Of a stretch of 64,000 bases of DNA, positions 1 through 12,242 are shown piece by piece. Under the pieces are notes generated by a model. It ran no database searches. It had not been told where the DNA came from and saw only the letters and a program-made list of their open reading frames with translations. The DNA comes from Planctomycetaceae bacterium (GTDB lineage: Bacteria; Planctomycetota; Planctomycetia; Planctomycetales; Planctomycetaceae): assembly GCA_017795105.1 (NCBI GenBank), contig CP051247.1, forward strand, positions 2,914,001 through 2,978,000, in the 5' to 3' direction. The translations under genes were made by a program, and so were the position numbers. The stretch's first letter is position 1. The number at the start of each line of letters is the position of its first letter.

Positions 1-86
1 AAATTGTTTCCGTGAATTCGACGATTCACGAAAACGGTCGCAATCTGGCAGGGAGCGCCCGGGCGATGTGCATCGCTGCGATTCAG

Positions 87-959
87 CTAAGACTGCTGCG
101 GCTTGGCGTCCTTGCGCAGGTACCGGGGCGTGTAGATGCCGAGCCGCGCGGTCCAGTAGTTCATCATCGCTTCGAGCGTTCGCAGCCCGTAGGTGACACT
201 GCGGCGGAAGTTGATGCTGGAAGCTTCGTCGAAGTAGCGAACCGGCACGGGAATATCGCCCAGCTTGAAGCCGAAACGAACGGTCTGTACCAGGAACTGC
301 GTATCGAAAACGAAGTCATCGGAGTTCTTCTCGTAGGGCACCGTTTCAAGCACCTTCCGCGAGTAAGCCCGGAAGCCGCTGTGGAAATCGCCGAGGTTCT
401 GCCCCAGGGCGATGTTCTCGAACGTCGTCAGAAAACGGTTCGCGATGTACTTATAACGAGGCATTCCGCCCGCCAGAGCCTCGGCTCGGCTGCGAATCCG
501 GGACCCGAGAATGCAATCGCAAATCCCCAGATGAATCAGTTGAGCCGCCATTGGAATCACGCGGCTGTCGTACTGGTAGTCGGGATGGATCATCACAACA
601 ACATCGGCATCGCGTTCCAGAGCAGCGGCGTAACAGGTCTTCTGGTTTCCCCCGTAACCTTTGTTCTGTTCGTGCTGAATGACCGTCAGTCCGAGGTCGC
701 GGGCGATTTCGACGGTGTTATCTTTGCTGCAGTCATCGACCAGGATGACTTCCTGCACCGTACCGGGCGGAATGTCGTCCAGCGTCCGCTTGAGCGTCGT
801 CGCCGCGTTGTAGGCCGGCATTACGGCTACAATCTTGGGGCGAGCCGCCGGTTGCTCGAGTTGTTCCTCAGGTGTCGTTTCCATGCGAGGTATCGTAGCC
901 AGTAATTCCAGCGCTGCCGAGTGTGAGGCGGTCCGTTCTTCACAGTGAAGCTGGTTCAT
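87..959 (-). CDS. Family 2 glycosyltransferase (polyprenyl-phosphate sugar synthase type)
   Basis: Inverting GT-A glycosyltransferase of the dolichol/polyprenyl-phosphate mannose synthase type; family members transfer a sugar from a nucleotide donor to a lipid phosphate at the inner membrane. Seen: VMPAYN at residues 46-51, the donor-binding VDDCS at 74-78 and HPDYQYD at 125-131 in the DxD region. There is no C-terminal membrane segment, so it resembles the short soluble form (290 aa). A second Met at 884 (METTPEEQ) would give 265 aa; neither start has a strong ribosome site. It starts 29 bp after the diguanylate cyclase stop on the same strand, so the two are probably cotranscribed. The acceptor and sugar are unknown. 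Confidence 0.85.
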   Translation of the reverse strand: MNQLHCEERTASHSAALELLATIPRMETTPEEQLEQPAARPKIVAVMPAYNAATTLKRTLDDIPPGTVQEVILVDDCSKDNTVEIARDLGLTVIQHEQNKGYGGNQKTCYAAALERDADVVVMIHPDYQYDSRVIPMAAQLIHLGICDCILGSRIRSRAEALAGGMPRYKYIANRFLTTFENIALGQNLGDFHSGFRAYSRKVLETVPYEKNSDDFVFDTQFLVQTVRFGFKLGDIPVPVRYFDEASSINFRRSVTYGLRTLEAMMNYWTARLGIYTPRYLRKDAKPQQS

Positions 960-988
960 CAGAATCGATCTCTCGGAAAGGGAAACAG

Positions 989-2716
989 TCAGACAGAAAT
1001 CGCCGCTTCGCGAGGATTGGTACTGGCAGCCACACGGACGGCATTTCGTCCTTCATGCTTAGCCTGATAGAGAGCATCGTCGGCGGCTTCGATCAAGGAG
1101 TCGACCGTCATTGCCTGTCGCGGGAAGCAGGCCAGACCGATACTGACACTGATCAGAATCCGCTCGCTCTGATGCAGGATCACCATGCGGCTCGTCGCGA
1201 AACGAATCGCCTCCGCGATTCGGCTGGCCCCCTGCATGCCGACTCCGGGCAGAAGAATCGCCATCTCCTCGCCGCCGTAACGGGCGACCAGCGGACAGTC
1301 GGTCGAGCGAACTTTCTGCGTCTCGCTCTCCAGCAGCCGGGAGAACTGGCGGAGGACTTCATCGCCCGCGGGGTGGCCGTAGCGATCGTTGATCGATTTG
1401 AAGTGGTCCAGGTCGAGCAGCAGCAGCGAACATTCATTCCCGTTGCGTCGGGACGTTTCGAGTTCTTTGACAATTCGCTGATCAAACGTGCGACGGTTCG
1501 CCAGTTCGGTCAGACCGTCGAGACTCGCTTTGCGTTCTACGGAAACGCGATCGACGACACGGAGAAGTGCTTCGGCTAGGAATTCGCCGGCCCAGTTCGC
1601 CAGCGACACCTGCATCCGCGTGTACACGCCCTCATCTTTCCGGGTCAGACAAAGCATTCCGATCAGCTTGCCGTTCTGGTGCAGTGGCACCGCCAGGGCG
1701 CGTCCCAGCAGATTGCTCACGCCCGCGTCTTTCAACTGCTTCGGACTCAGACAGCCCGTCACATCGTTGGCTCGGGCCCACTCGGCAATCCGCAGTTCGT
1801 GATCGCGCCACAATCCTTCGACACCAACTTGAAGTCCAGATCCCTGTCGGCAAATGGCCTGAGGACGACGTTGATTCCCGCCGGAATACAGAACGAGGGC
1901 TCCGCGATCGGCTTCAACCAGACTCGTGAGCCGTTTGACAAAGTCATCGAGCAGCCGCGTCGGCACGTCGTAGTAACGATCGGCAATCGTTCGCAGGGCG
2001 AGCTTTTCCTGGGTCAACTTGAGCAGCTGCTGCTGATCGACAGCATTCATGCGATGTCGAAGCAGCCCTGTCACCTGATCGAGCATTCGCTCTGCGGTTT
2101 CCTGCTGTTGCCGCAGTGCGGCGTCTCGAGGGAACAGTGCGGTGACGGCGATCACACCGAAGGTGCCGTGCTGATCGGTCACGCCCAGAAGATGCAGTTC
2201 ACTGATTTTGCGTCGTTCGTCGATCGACAGACAGCGGACGAACTGTGAATTGTAGAGTTCCGCGTCGGTGATGCGGCAGATCCGTTCCTGCAACACGCGA
2301 TCGAGCCAGGCCTGATCGAAGATGAGTTGATCGAGCGTTTGTCGACAGAGCCCACGCTGAGCATACATATCCAGGCCGCGGCCGTCGTAGGTGAAGAAGG
2401 CACCAAAGCCCGTGCTGGTGTGCGGGACAAACTTCTTGAGCAGGACTTCCACGGTCCGCGCGGGATCGGTTTGAGCGAAGAGTTCGGCCAGCAGCCCGTT
2501 CTCGACCTTCATCTGCCGGCGTTCGCGGTGAGCGGAGGTCAGTTCGCCCTCGAGCTTTTTCAGCTCGGCGATCAACCCTTCTTCGCGATCTTCGCGGCGG
2601 TACTTGTAGTACAGATACATCCCGTACTGAAGTGCACAGATCAGGGAAAGAGTGGCCGCGAGACCAAACAGTTCACCATGAATGGCGAATCGGTATATGA
2701 AATCTGAGATCGTCAT
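989..2716 (-). CDS. Membrane-anchored GAF-GGDEF diguanylate cyclase
   Basis: Predicted diguanylate cyclase making c-di-GMP from two GTP. Seen: one N-terminal membrane segment (about residues 12-32), a charged coiled-coil-like stretch, two GAF-like sensor regions (about 70-225 and 245-395), then a C-terminal GGDEF domain. The active site is GGEEM (about 481-485), so the usual final Phe is Met; the acidic residues are intact. The allosteric RxxD (R-S-T-D) lies seven residues before the motif instead of the usual five, because of a two-residue insertion, so product inhibition may be altered (inference). ATG at 2716 is preferred over GTG at 2725. Ligands of the GAF regions are unknown. Confidence 0.88.
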   Translation of the reverse strand: MTISDFIYRFAIHGELFGLAATLSLICALQYGMYLYYKYRREDREEGLIAELKKLEGELTSAHRERRQMKVENGLLAELFAQTDPARTVEVLLKKFVPHTSTGFGAFFTYDGRGLDMYAQRGLCRQTLDQLIFDQAWLDRVLQERICRITDAELYNSQFVRCLSIDERRKISELHLLGVTDQHGTFGVIAVTALFPRDAALRQQQETAERMLDQVTGLLRHRMNAVDQQQLLKLTQEKLALRTIADRYYDVPTRLLDDFVKRLTSLVEADRGALVLYSGGNQRRPQAICRQGSGLQVGVEGLWRDHELRIAEWARANDVTGCLSPKQLKDAGVSNLLGRALAVPLHQNGKLIGMLCLTRKDEGVYTRMQVSLANWAGEFLAEALLRVVDRVSVERKASLDGLTELANRRTFDQRIVKELETSRRNGNECSLLLLDLDHFKSINDRYGHPAGDEVLRQFSRLLESETQKVRSTDCPLVARYGGEEMAILLPGVGMQGASRIAEAIRFATSRMVILHQSERILISVSIGLACFPRQAMTVDSLIEAADDALYQAKHEGRNAVRVAASTNPREAAISV

Positions 2717-2725
2717 CCGAACCAC

Positions 2726-3122
2726 TAAGTCCGATCTTTCCGCTCGATACGAGGACGTCCATTACCTTTTGCAGGAGCGCATTCACTCGTGTCGTTCTGG
2801 CTTGAACAAGTCCGATCGAAAGGAAGGTATCCGGACGATGCAGTCTCTGATCACCTTTGTTCCTGGCCCGACTCAATGACACGGCGACTGTACGAATCTC
2901 CTTTAAAGCTAGCACGATGATTTCGACATTGGGTGGTCTGACTTGAGGTTTCCGGCCCCCGGAAAAGTCACTTTACTCCCAGTGGTCGATTTAATCGTTG
3001 CGACCCTTATAATACGAGCAGCGGTCAGCAATTCTCGCTCCCGGAAATGCGGTTGTAGCAGTTGTCCGGCCCTGTGATTTCGCCAGATTTCTGCTCCCTC
3101 CGTCCGAAAGACCTGCCAAGTT
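2726..3122. other. Intergenic region between divergent genes
   Basis: About 400 bp separating the minus-strand diguanylate cyclase from the plus-strand gene at 3123, so it should carry both promoters. Apart from the TATAAT at 3008-3013 I see no repeat, RNA gene or convincing ORF. Confidence 0.5.
3008..3013 (+). promoter_or_regulatory. Possible -10 element for the gene at 3123
   Basis: A perfect TATAAT lies 110 bp upstream of the ATG at 3123. No good -35 hexamer is found 16-18 bp further upstream, so this is a weak call. Confidence 0.3.
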
Positions 3123-3590
3123 ATGTCCTCAGAAACTGAAAATAGCGACATCCCGCTCGACGAGTCGCTCGAACTCCGTGGCATCGTTATCCGATATCCT
3201 GGCTTCTGGAGTGTCGAACGCCAGGATGACGGTGAGAGGCTTTCGATCACGCTCCAGAGTTCCGGGACAACCTTCTGGATGCTGACGATCGTCCCCGGCC
3301 CGATCGATTACGAGACCCTTCTCGATACCGCGATCGAGTCCTACGAGGACGAGTACGACGATGTCGACGCCTACGACCGCATCGACGACGAAGAAGCCGA
3401 CTGGATCCATCAGGAACTCGAACTGCAGTGCCATGATCTCGTGACCAAAGTGGTCCTGAACGTGATGCCACTGGAAGTCTGCTCGCTGTTCGTGCTCTAT
3501 CAGGGACTCGACTCCGAACTCGACGACCTCCGCCCACTCCTCGACGCCATCACCAGCAACGTCCGCATCGATCCGCAGCAGCTGTTCTAA
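3123..3590 (+). CDS. Small acidic cytoplasmic protein of unknown function
   Basis: A 155-residue acidic protein with no signal peptide or membrane segment. The pattern 'RGIVIRYPGFWSVER ... ITLQSSG ... LTIVPGP' followed by an acidic helix rich in Glu/Asp/Tyr (about 70-100) and a final 'LDAITSNVRI' strand-helix resembles PsbP/DcrB-like small domains (YP-x-W-x-V start), but this is fold-level resemblance only. ATG at 3123 follows 'gccaagtt' with no clear ribosome site. It is monocistronic and followed after 38 nt by a two-hairpin repeat module. Function unknown. Confidence 0.65.
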   Translation: MSSETENSDIPLDESLELRGIVIRYPGFWSVERQDDGERLSITLQSSGTTFWMLTIVPGPIDYETLLDTAIESYEDEYDDVDAYDRIDDEEADWIHQELELQCHDLVTKVVLNVMPLEVCSLFVLYQGLDSELDDLRPLLDAITSNVRIDPQQLF

Positions 3591-3619
3591 GGCTCGGCCC
3601 CACGAGGTCCCGTAACCAC

Positions 3620-4215
<596 letters not shown>

Positions 4216-4411
4216 TTCGACCACGCTTGCCAGCATTTGCACGAGACTCCCTGAACTCTTTCCCTCTCACCGGTGTCGTTCTGCCAGGCCGATCTACCAA
4301 CCGGCTGGCGATCTCCGTACTATTAGACGAAGAGCCGAGCCGGGGTGCTAAAACCGCTCCGTCGGGCTTCGGGACACCACATCTGAAATGATTTGCGCTG
4401 AAAGACGTGAC

Positions 4412-5428
<1,017 letters not shown>

Positions 5429-5447
5429 TGGCCGAGGCGGCTGGCGG

Positions 5448-6548
5448 TCAGAAGTTGTACGGCGTCGTCAGACCATCCATTTTGATGATCTCCAGATCGC
5501 TGACCTTCACCTTGCGCAGCTGGCGAAGTTCATCGTTGTTCCAGCGTTCGTCCGGAGCCCCGGAAATGAACCAGTCGCTGCCGTTGTCGGCCAGAATCAT
5601 GCCGTAACGTTTCAGGCAGGTGAGGATCACCTTCACGTCGTCCGCGTAGCCGGTCGTATCGAAGTCCTTCCGCAATCGAACCCGCATGCCCAGCGGGGGC
5701 AACAGCGGATGCTCTTTGCTGCTCGCCCAGTGAGACGCCGGCGGCACGAACGCCCGCCGCGTCTCGGCCAGCGTGAATCGAATTGCGTGCCTGATTTCCT
5801 TCTGCTCGCCGACTTCATCGTAGCGGACCAGTCCCGGGAAAATCGGCAGGCCGGCGGCATCGGCACTCGTCCACCCCTTCGGACGGACGGTGTTGGTCTT
5901 CAGATCGAAAATCGCGCCACTGTCTGCGGTCCAGCGCGCTCCTCCGTTCTGCGGGAAGGCCCGGAAGAGTTCATAGAGCACCCAGTTGTCACGATCAATG
6001 ACAATCGCATGCCGGTCGCCGCGATCGTACGGGTCCCCTTCGACCGGCGTATCAAACGGAATCGGGAACGGCCCCTGATCGCTTTGATCGCCGTACGCCT
6101 GATACTCGACCGTCACCTTCGGCTCGTCCCCCGGCACAACAATGTACGGGATACCGATCTTCGACCCTTGCCAGGTCCCTGCTCCGAAATCGGGATGCAG
6201 ATGACCGTCCAGCCCGATGTAGGCGAGGATCTGGTCGGAGCTCGGATCGACCGGCGACTCATCAATCCGCTGATTCCACGGATCTGAATCAGGAAACGGA
6301 CGGAAGCCGTTCAAAGAAGCCCCCGGGCCGTACAGGTCCGAATCTTCCTCGGCTTTAACGGCCGTTGATTCCGACGACGATTGGGGAGCGGGCCGTGACG
6401 AGGACGCCGGCAAATCAACCTTCGCCTGATCGTATTTCGATTCGTACCAGACCGCTTCGGTCTGGGCCGGCGGATGCCCTCCGTCATCGCAGCCGCTGGG
6501 GAGCAGAGCGATCAGGCTCAGACAAATTGCAGTGAAAAGCTGTTTCAT
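5448..6548 (-). CDS. Lipoprotein of unknown function
   Basis: Predicted lipoprotein of 366 aa. The N-terminus MKQLFTAICLSLIALLPSGC is a signal peptide with lipobox L-P-S-G-C, which fixes the start at 6548; upstream codons are open but unconserved. After a Ser/Pro/Ala-rich linker the mature domain contains 'NGFRPFPDSDPWNQRID', 'GIPYIVVPGDEPKV', 'HAIVIDRDNWVLYELFRAF' and 'LADNGSDWFISGAPDERW'. That combination resembles secreted carbohydrate-active or surface proteins of planctomycetes, but I cannot name a family. It is convergent with aroF (19 bp between stops). No catalytic motif is recognised. Confidence 0.7.
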   Translation of the reverse strand: MKQLFTAICLSLIALLPSGCDDGGHPPAQTEAVWYESKYDQAKVDLPASSSRPAPQSSSESTAVKAEEDSDLYGPGASLNGFRPFPDSDPWNQRIDESPVDPSSDQILAYIGLDGHLHPDFGAGTWQGSKIGIPYIVVPGDEPKVTVEYQAYGDQSDQGPFPIPFDTPVEGDPYDRGDRHAIVIDRDNWVLYELFRAFPQNGGARWTADSGAIFDLKTNTVRPKGWTSADAAGLPIFPGLVRYDEVGEQKEIRHAIRFTLAETRRAFVPPASHWASSKEHPLLPPLGMRVRLRKDFDTTGYADDVKVILTCLKRYGMILADNGSDWFISGAPDERWNNDELRQLRKVKVSDLEIIKMDGLTTPYNF

Positions 6549-6905
6549 CAGTCGTCCACGATACGAAAAAACGCCGGGATTGAGATGCGTCGAGTTTAGG
6601 CCACGGCGACTCCCCGGACCGGACGAAACCGTCTCGCCTGTCCAGTTCTGCCGGATATTCCACCTGATATGACGATTATGTCCATCGCAGGCCCGCGACA
6701 GCCCGCAAGGGCTCGAATGCTGCCCGAAGTTTCCCCCAGCGTGACCTATCCATGTTGAGAGAACATGCCTATGATTTTCCACATCACGGCTCCCGCCGCT
6801 CTCCGGTCGAACTCTCGCGGAGAGAACCACGGATCGGCCTGTTCGGCGTCCCGGCTGCGGATGACCGTGCCGATCGCCAAGTCCTCCAGTTGACGTGCTG
6901 CCACC

Positions 6906-8993
<2,088 letters not shown>

Positions 8994-9003
8994 GCGGCAC
9001 GGT

Positions 9004-9895
9004 CCACTCCAGTAGGGTCCGCTGTGCGGACGCGGTGACCGGGTCGATTGCTCTGAGACTGTCTGTGCTCCAGACATCACTCGCCCGGACTCGGCACACA
9101 TTCCAGGCGGGAGCCTGCCCGTACCCCGTACCGGCGGCATCCTGCCGCCGAAGCGATGAGGCTCGAAGCATGTGCGTGAGGCATGTTCGCAACCCACCCG
9201 AACCCAACACCCGTTGAATACCCAACATCGCCACTGCATACCCCGCCCTCTCGGCGGCAGGATGCCGCCGCTACGAAAGCACTCCGAAGCCCACTCGAGT
9301 AGGGTCCGCTGTGCGGACGCGGTGACCGGGGCGATTGCTCTGAGACTGTCTGTGCTCCAGACATCCCGCCCGGACTTGGCACACACTCCAGCCGGGAGCC
9401 TGCCCGCACCCCCGTACCGGCGGCATCCTGCCGCCGAAGCAATGGGACTCGAGGCATGTGCGTGAGGTATATTCGCAACCCGCCCGAACCCAACACCCGT
9501 TGAACACCCAACATCGCCACTGCATACCCCGCCCTCTCGGCGGCAGGATGCCGCCGCTACGAAAGCACTCCGAAGTCCACTCGCGTGGGAACCACTGTGC
9601 GGACGCGTTGACCGGGGCGATTGCTCTGAGACTTCCACTGGTCGAGACAACACTCGCGCGGCATTGCCTGTCATCGACGTTCGGGCAAGAGGGCCGGTCG
9701 TTACTCCGTGGCACCGCTCTACACGTTGCCCGTACCCCGTACCGGCGGTATCCTGTCGCCGAAGCGATGGTACTCGAAGCATGTGCGTGAGGTATATTCG
9801 CAACCCACCCGAACTCAACACCCGTTGAACACCCAGCGTCACCATTGCATGCCCCGCCCTCTCGGCGGCAGGATGCCGCCGCTACGAAACATCGC
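9004..9895. repeat. Three tandem 287-bp repeat units with inverted GGCGGC hairpins
   Basis: Three head-to-tail units (about 9004-9290, 9291-9576, 9577-9895; the shared GTGCGGA starts at 9024, 9311 and 9597). Each has GTCCGC-TGT-GCGGAC or a remnant, a GGCGGCA-TCC-TGCCGCC hairpin (9133-9149, 9419-9435, degenerate 9744-9760), and the same hairpin in inverse orientation 120 bp on (9253-9269, 9539-9555, 9864-9880). Unit 3 has a diverged middle. Long minus-strand ORFs across this block are repeat translations. Confidence 0.85.
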
Positions 9896-9957
9896 TGGAC
9901 CGCCGTTGCTCCGTGGAACACACGACGGGCGGGAGCCTGCCGATCGTTCATCGCGCA

Positions 9958-9988
9958 TAAAAAAAGCCGCAGGCAAGTGCCTGCGGCT
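9958..9988 (-). terminator. Rho-independent terminator of the YHS-domain gene
   Basis: Perfect 11-bp stem AGCCGCAGGCA/TGCCTGCGGCT (9965-9988). On the minus strand it is followed by a run of T (A-run 9959-9964 on plus), 30 nt past the stop at 10018. Confidence 0.9.
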
Positions 9989-10017
9989 GGTCCGAGGTTA
10001 CCTGAACCTCGGCGAAA

Positions 10018-11844
10018 CTATTTCACGAAGGACTCCGGAGTGGCCCGGAATTCCAGCATTGTGTCACGATTCGAAAAGAGGAAGAGTCGGTCCTGATACC
10101 AGACGGCGTAATCGAGACGCCCCGCTTCTTCGCTGCCTTCCTGCACGAACTTCACCACATCGCAACCGCCGTGGGCGGGAACATAGCGGATCGGATCGCG
10201 ATCAAATTTCTCCCGGGCCTGCTGGCTCGAGAAGTAATAAACCTGTCCACCGTACTCAGAGTCAAACTGCGGGGTTGCATCGACCAGTTCGAGGCTGTCC
10301 CGAAGTTCCACCGGGCAGAATCCCTTGAAGCCGGTAGCTGCTCCACGGGCGGCGATCAGCTGATACTTGTGCTGAGCGGACCCGGGGGCCGGTGCTTCTG
10401 CCACTTGTGTTTCAATCTTCGGTTCTTCGACCTGTGCCGGTTTAGCCGTTTCCGGAATTGAAAGCTGATTCGGCTCGGATCCACTTGGCTGACGGCTCTT
10501 CCAACCGGAGTCCGACATGGCCAGTTCCTGCTGCGGAGCCGGTTCGCGACGCACGGGGGCGATCACCGAAGGAGCCAGCGGCAGATCCGCTTTCCGCTCC
10601 CCTTTCAACGGGGGCTCGGTAATATCAGCCAGTTCCGCATCCGGCATGATCTCTGGTTTTACGTCCGGGGTCTCTTCCACCTGCAGTTCCGTGGCACTGT
10701 CGGCGACCAGCTCCCGCGGTTCACGAGACTCGCTGGGAACCGGTTCGAGCATCGCGGGGGCTTCCGCTGTCTGGACCGGTTCGCTGTCCGGCACCGGAGC
10801 CAGCGTCGGGCTCTCAACAAGCACCGGTTCCTGGACTTCCGGCTTCAGCAATTCTTCGCCGGGCAAAGGCGGAAGAACGACCACTCCCGGTGGTTCAACC
10901 GGAGCAGCGTCAGCCAGCGATTTCTGGTCGGGAATCGGTGCTGGCAGAGGCGGCAGAAACGGAAGATTCACTTGGCCGCTGGGCTGCGGCTCCGATTTCA
11001 CGCCGTCGTTCGCCGGGGGCGTGGAAACGATTTCCGTATCGGGAGTCTGGACCATTGGAGCCGGAGGCATCGGCAATGGCAGGGGAGAATCATCGAAGGT
11101 CGGATTCGAGATCGGAGCGGGCGGAACATCAGCAACCTGTGCCGGCGGTTCCGACATCGGTTCTGCGGCCGGAGCCGGATCGAATTCCCGAACCGTCGTA
11201 TTCGCCGGATCATCGGCCAGTTTGATACCGAGTTTGGCGGCGTTCTTCTCGTTGAACTCAGGTACCTTATTCGGATCGTCGAACGATTTTGGAGCAGGCG
11301 ATCCAACGATCTTATCGAAGAAATCCGAGATCTTCGAAGACTTCTTCGGTTCCTGCGAACGGTCCGGCTGCGAGCTTCGGGCCATGTTCTGAGAGTTGTC
11401 TTCGGCCGGCTGCTGCTCGATCGGGCGTCGTTCGATCGGCTGTCCCGTCATCTGTGGTGGCTGTTTGCCATCACGACGGTACAGCTCTTCGAGTTCACGC
11501 ATCACATTGGACTGCCCGGAAGGCGATCCCGTCTGAGGCGTTGCGTTCGGCTGCTGCGTCGGCTGGCTCTGCGGCTCGGCATTGCGACGGCCGCGAACAT
11601 CAGCCGGGGCGTCGCTCCGTTCCGGTGTGATCTGCTGCTGATTCTCCTGCGAAGGTCGCAGAAAACCGAACAGATTCGTCCGACCTGGGCTGGACGACTT
11701 CTTCAACCAGGGTTTGCTGAAACGTGGCCCCGCCGCACCCTGCGATTCACTCGGGCCGAACGTCGACGAGGGCGTGGGCAGCATAAAGGAGAGTGCCAGC
11801 CCCGCGGTCGCTCCGCCGAAAAGTAACTTCTTGATCGCAGACAT
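10018..11844 (-). CDS. Exported proline-rich protein with C-terminal YHS-like domain
   Basis: A 608-aa protein with an N-terminal signal or anchor (about residues 5-25: KKLLFGGATAGLALSFMLP). Then follow roughly 450 low-complexity residues rich in Pro, Glu, Ser and Ala ('PPLPAPIPDQ', 'VVLPPLPGEE'), and a compact C-terminal domain (about 495-608). That domain reads GFCPVELRD ... YGGQVYYFSS ... FDRDPIRYVPAHGGCD, the pattern of YHS domains (C-P-V, Y-x-F, F-x-x-DP-x-Y). Some YHS proteins bind metals through the conserved Cys. I infer a surface or periplasmic protein displaying this domain on a long disordered stalk. Monocistronic, with its own terminator. The function is not known. Confidence 0.75.
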   Translation of the reverse strand: MSAIKKLLFGGATAGLALSFMLPTPSSTFGPSESQGAAGPRFSKPWLKKSSSPGRTNLFGFLRPSQENQQQITPERSDAPADVRGRRNAEPQSQPTQQPNATPQTGSPSGQSNVMRELEELYRRDGKQPPQMTGQPIERRPIEQQPAEDNSQNMARSSQPDRSQEPKKSSKISDFFDKIVGSPAPKSFDDPNKVPEFNEKNAAKLGIKLADDPANTTVREFDPAPAAEPMSEPPAQVADVPPAPISNPTFDDSPLPLPMPPAPMVQTPDTEIVSTPPANDGVKSEPQPSGQVNLPFLPPLPAPIPDQKSLADAAPVEPPGVVVLPPLPGEELLKPEVQEPVLVESPTLAPVPDSEPVQTAEAPAMLEPVPSESREPRELVADSATELQVEETPDVKPEIMPDAELADITEPPLKGERKADLPLAPSVIAPVRREPAPQQELAMSDSGWKSRQPSGSEPNQLSIPETAKPAQVEEPKIETQVAEAPAPGSAQHKYQLIAARGAATGFKGFCPVELRDSLELVDATPQFDSEYGGQVYYFSSQQAREKFDRDPIRYVPAHGGCDVVKFVQEGSEEAGRLDYAVWYQDRLFLFSNRDTMLEFRATPESFVK

Positions 11845-12242
11845 AAAACTTTCTCCGAGTAGTCAGAGCACTTCTTGTCGTATTCGTAAGGGGCCGCAAC
11901 CGGAACCTGGCGCTCCCTTGACGGTCTGAAACCGATTTCCGCGACGCCCGGAAGCCGCCATATCAAGACGAACCGCCAGAACCGGAATAACCGGCAGAAC
12001 GCGTCCTGAGGGTTCTATCGACAATTCTCCGCTCTCCCATTCACGTCGAACTGCGGTCCTACAAGCAATCCGACCGGCTGAATCGACACGAGCGTTGCAA
12101 CTGGCAAATCAGCTAAACTCGCCGCAGTCCTCCCATCTTCACGGCTCGGCGACGCCGGTTTCCCCGATCAGCTACCAACCGATAGACTGCACAGTCGTTG
12201 CGAACCCCGTCCTGGAACCCGATTTCGAAGAATTTCACACCT
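11845..12242. other. Intergenic region between divergent genes
   Basis: About 400 bp between the divergent YHS-protein gene and moeA. I see no dispersed repeat, RNA gene or recognisable riboswitch; a molybdenum-cofactor riboswitch before moeA was looked for and not recognised. Confidence 0.45.

Noticed and set aside
9004..9895. CRISPR array
   Set aside because: Units are 287 bp with internal inverted hairpins and no short unique spacers; no cas genes in the window.
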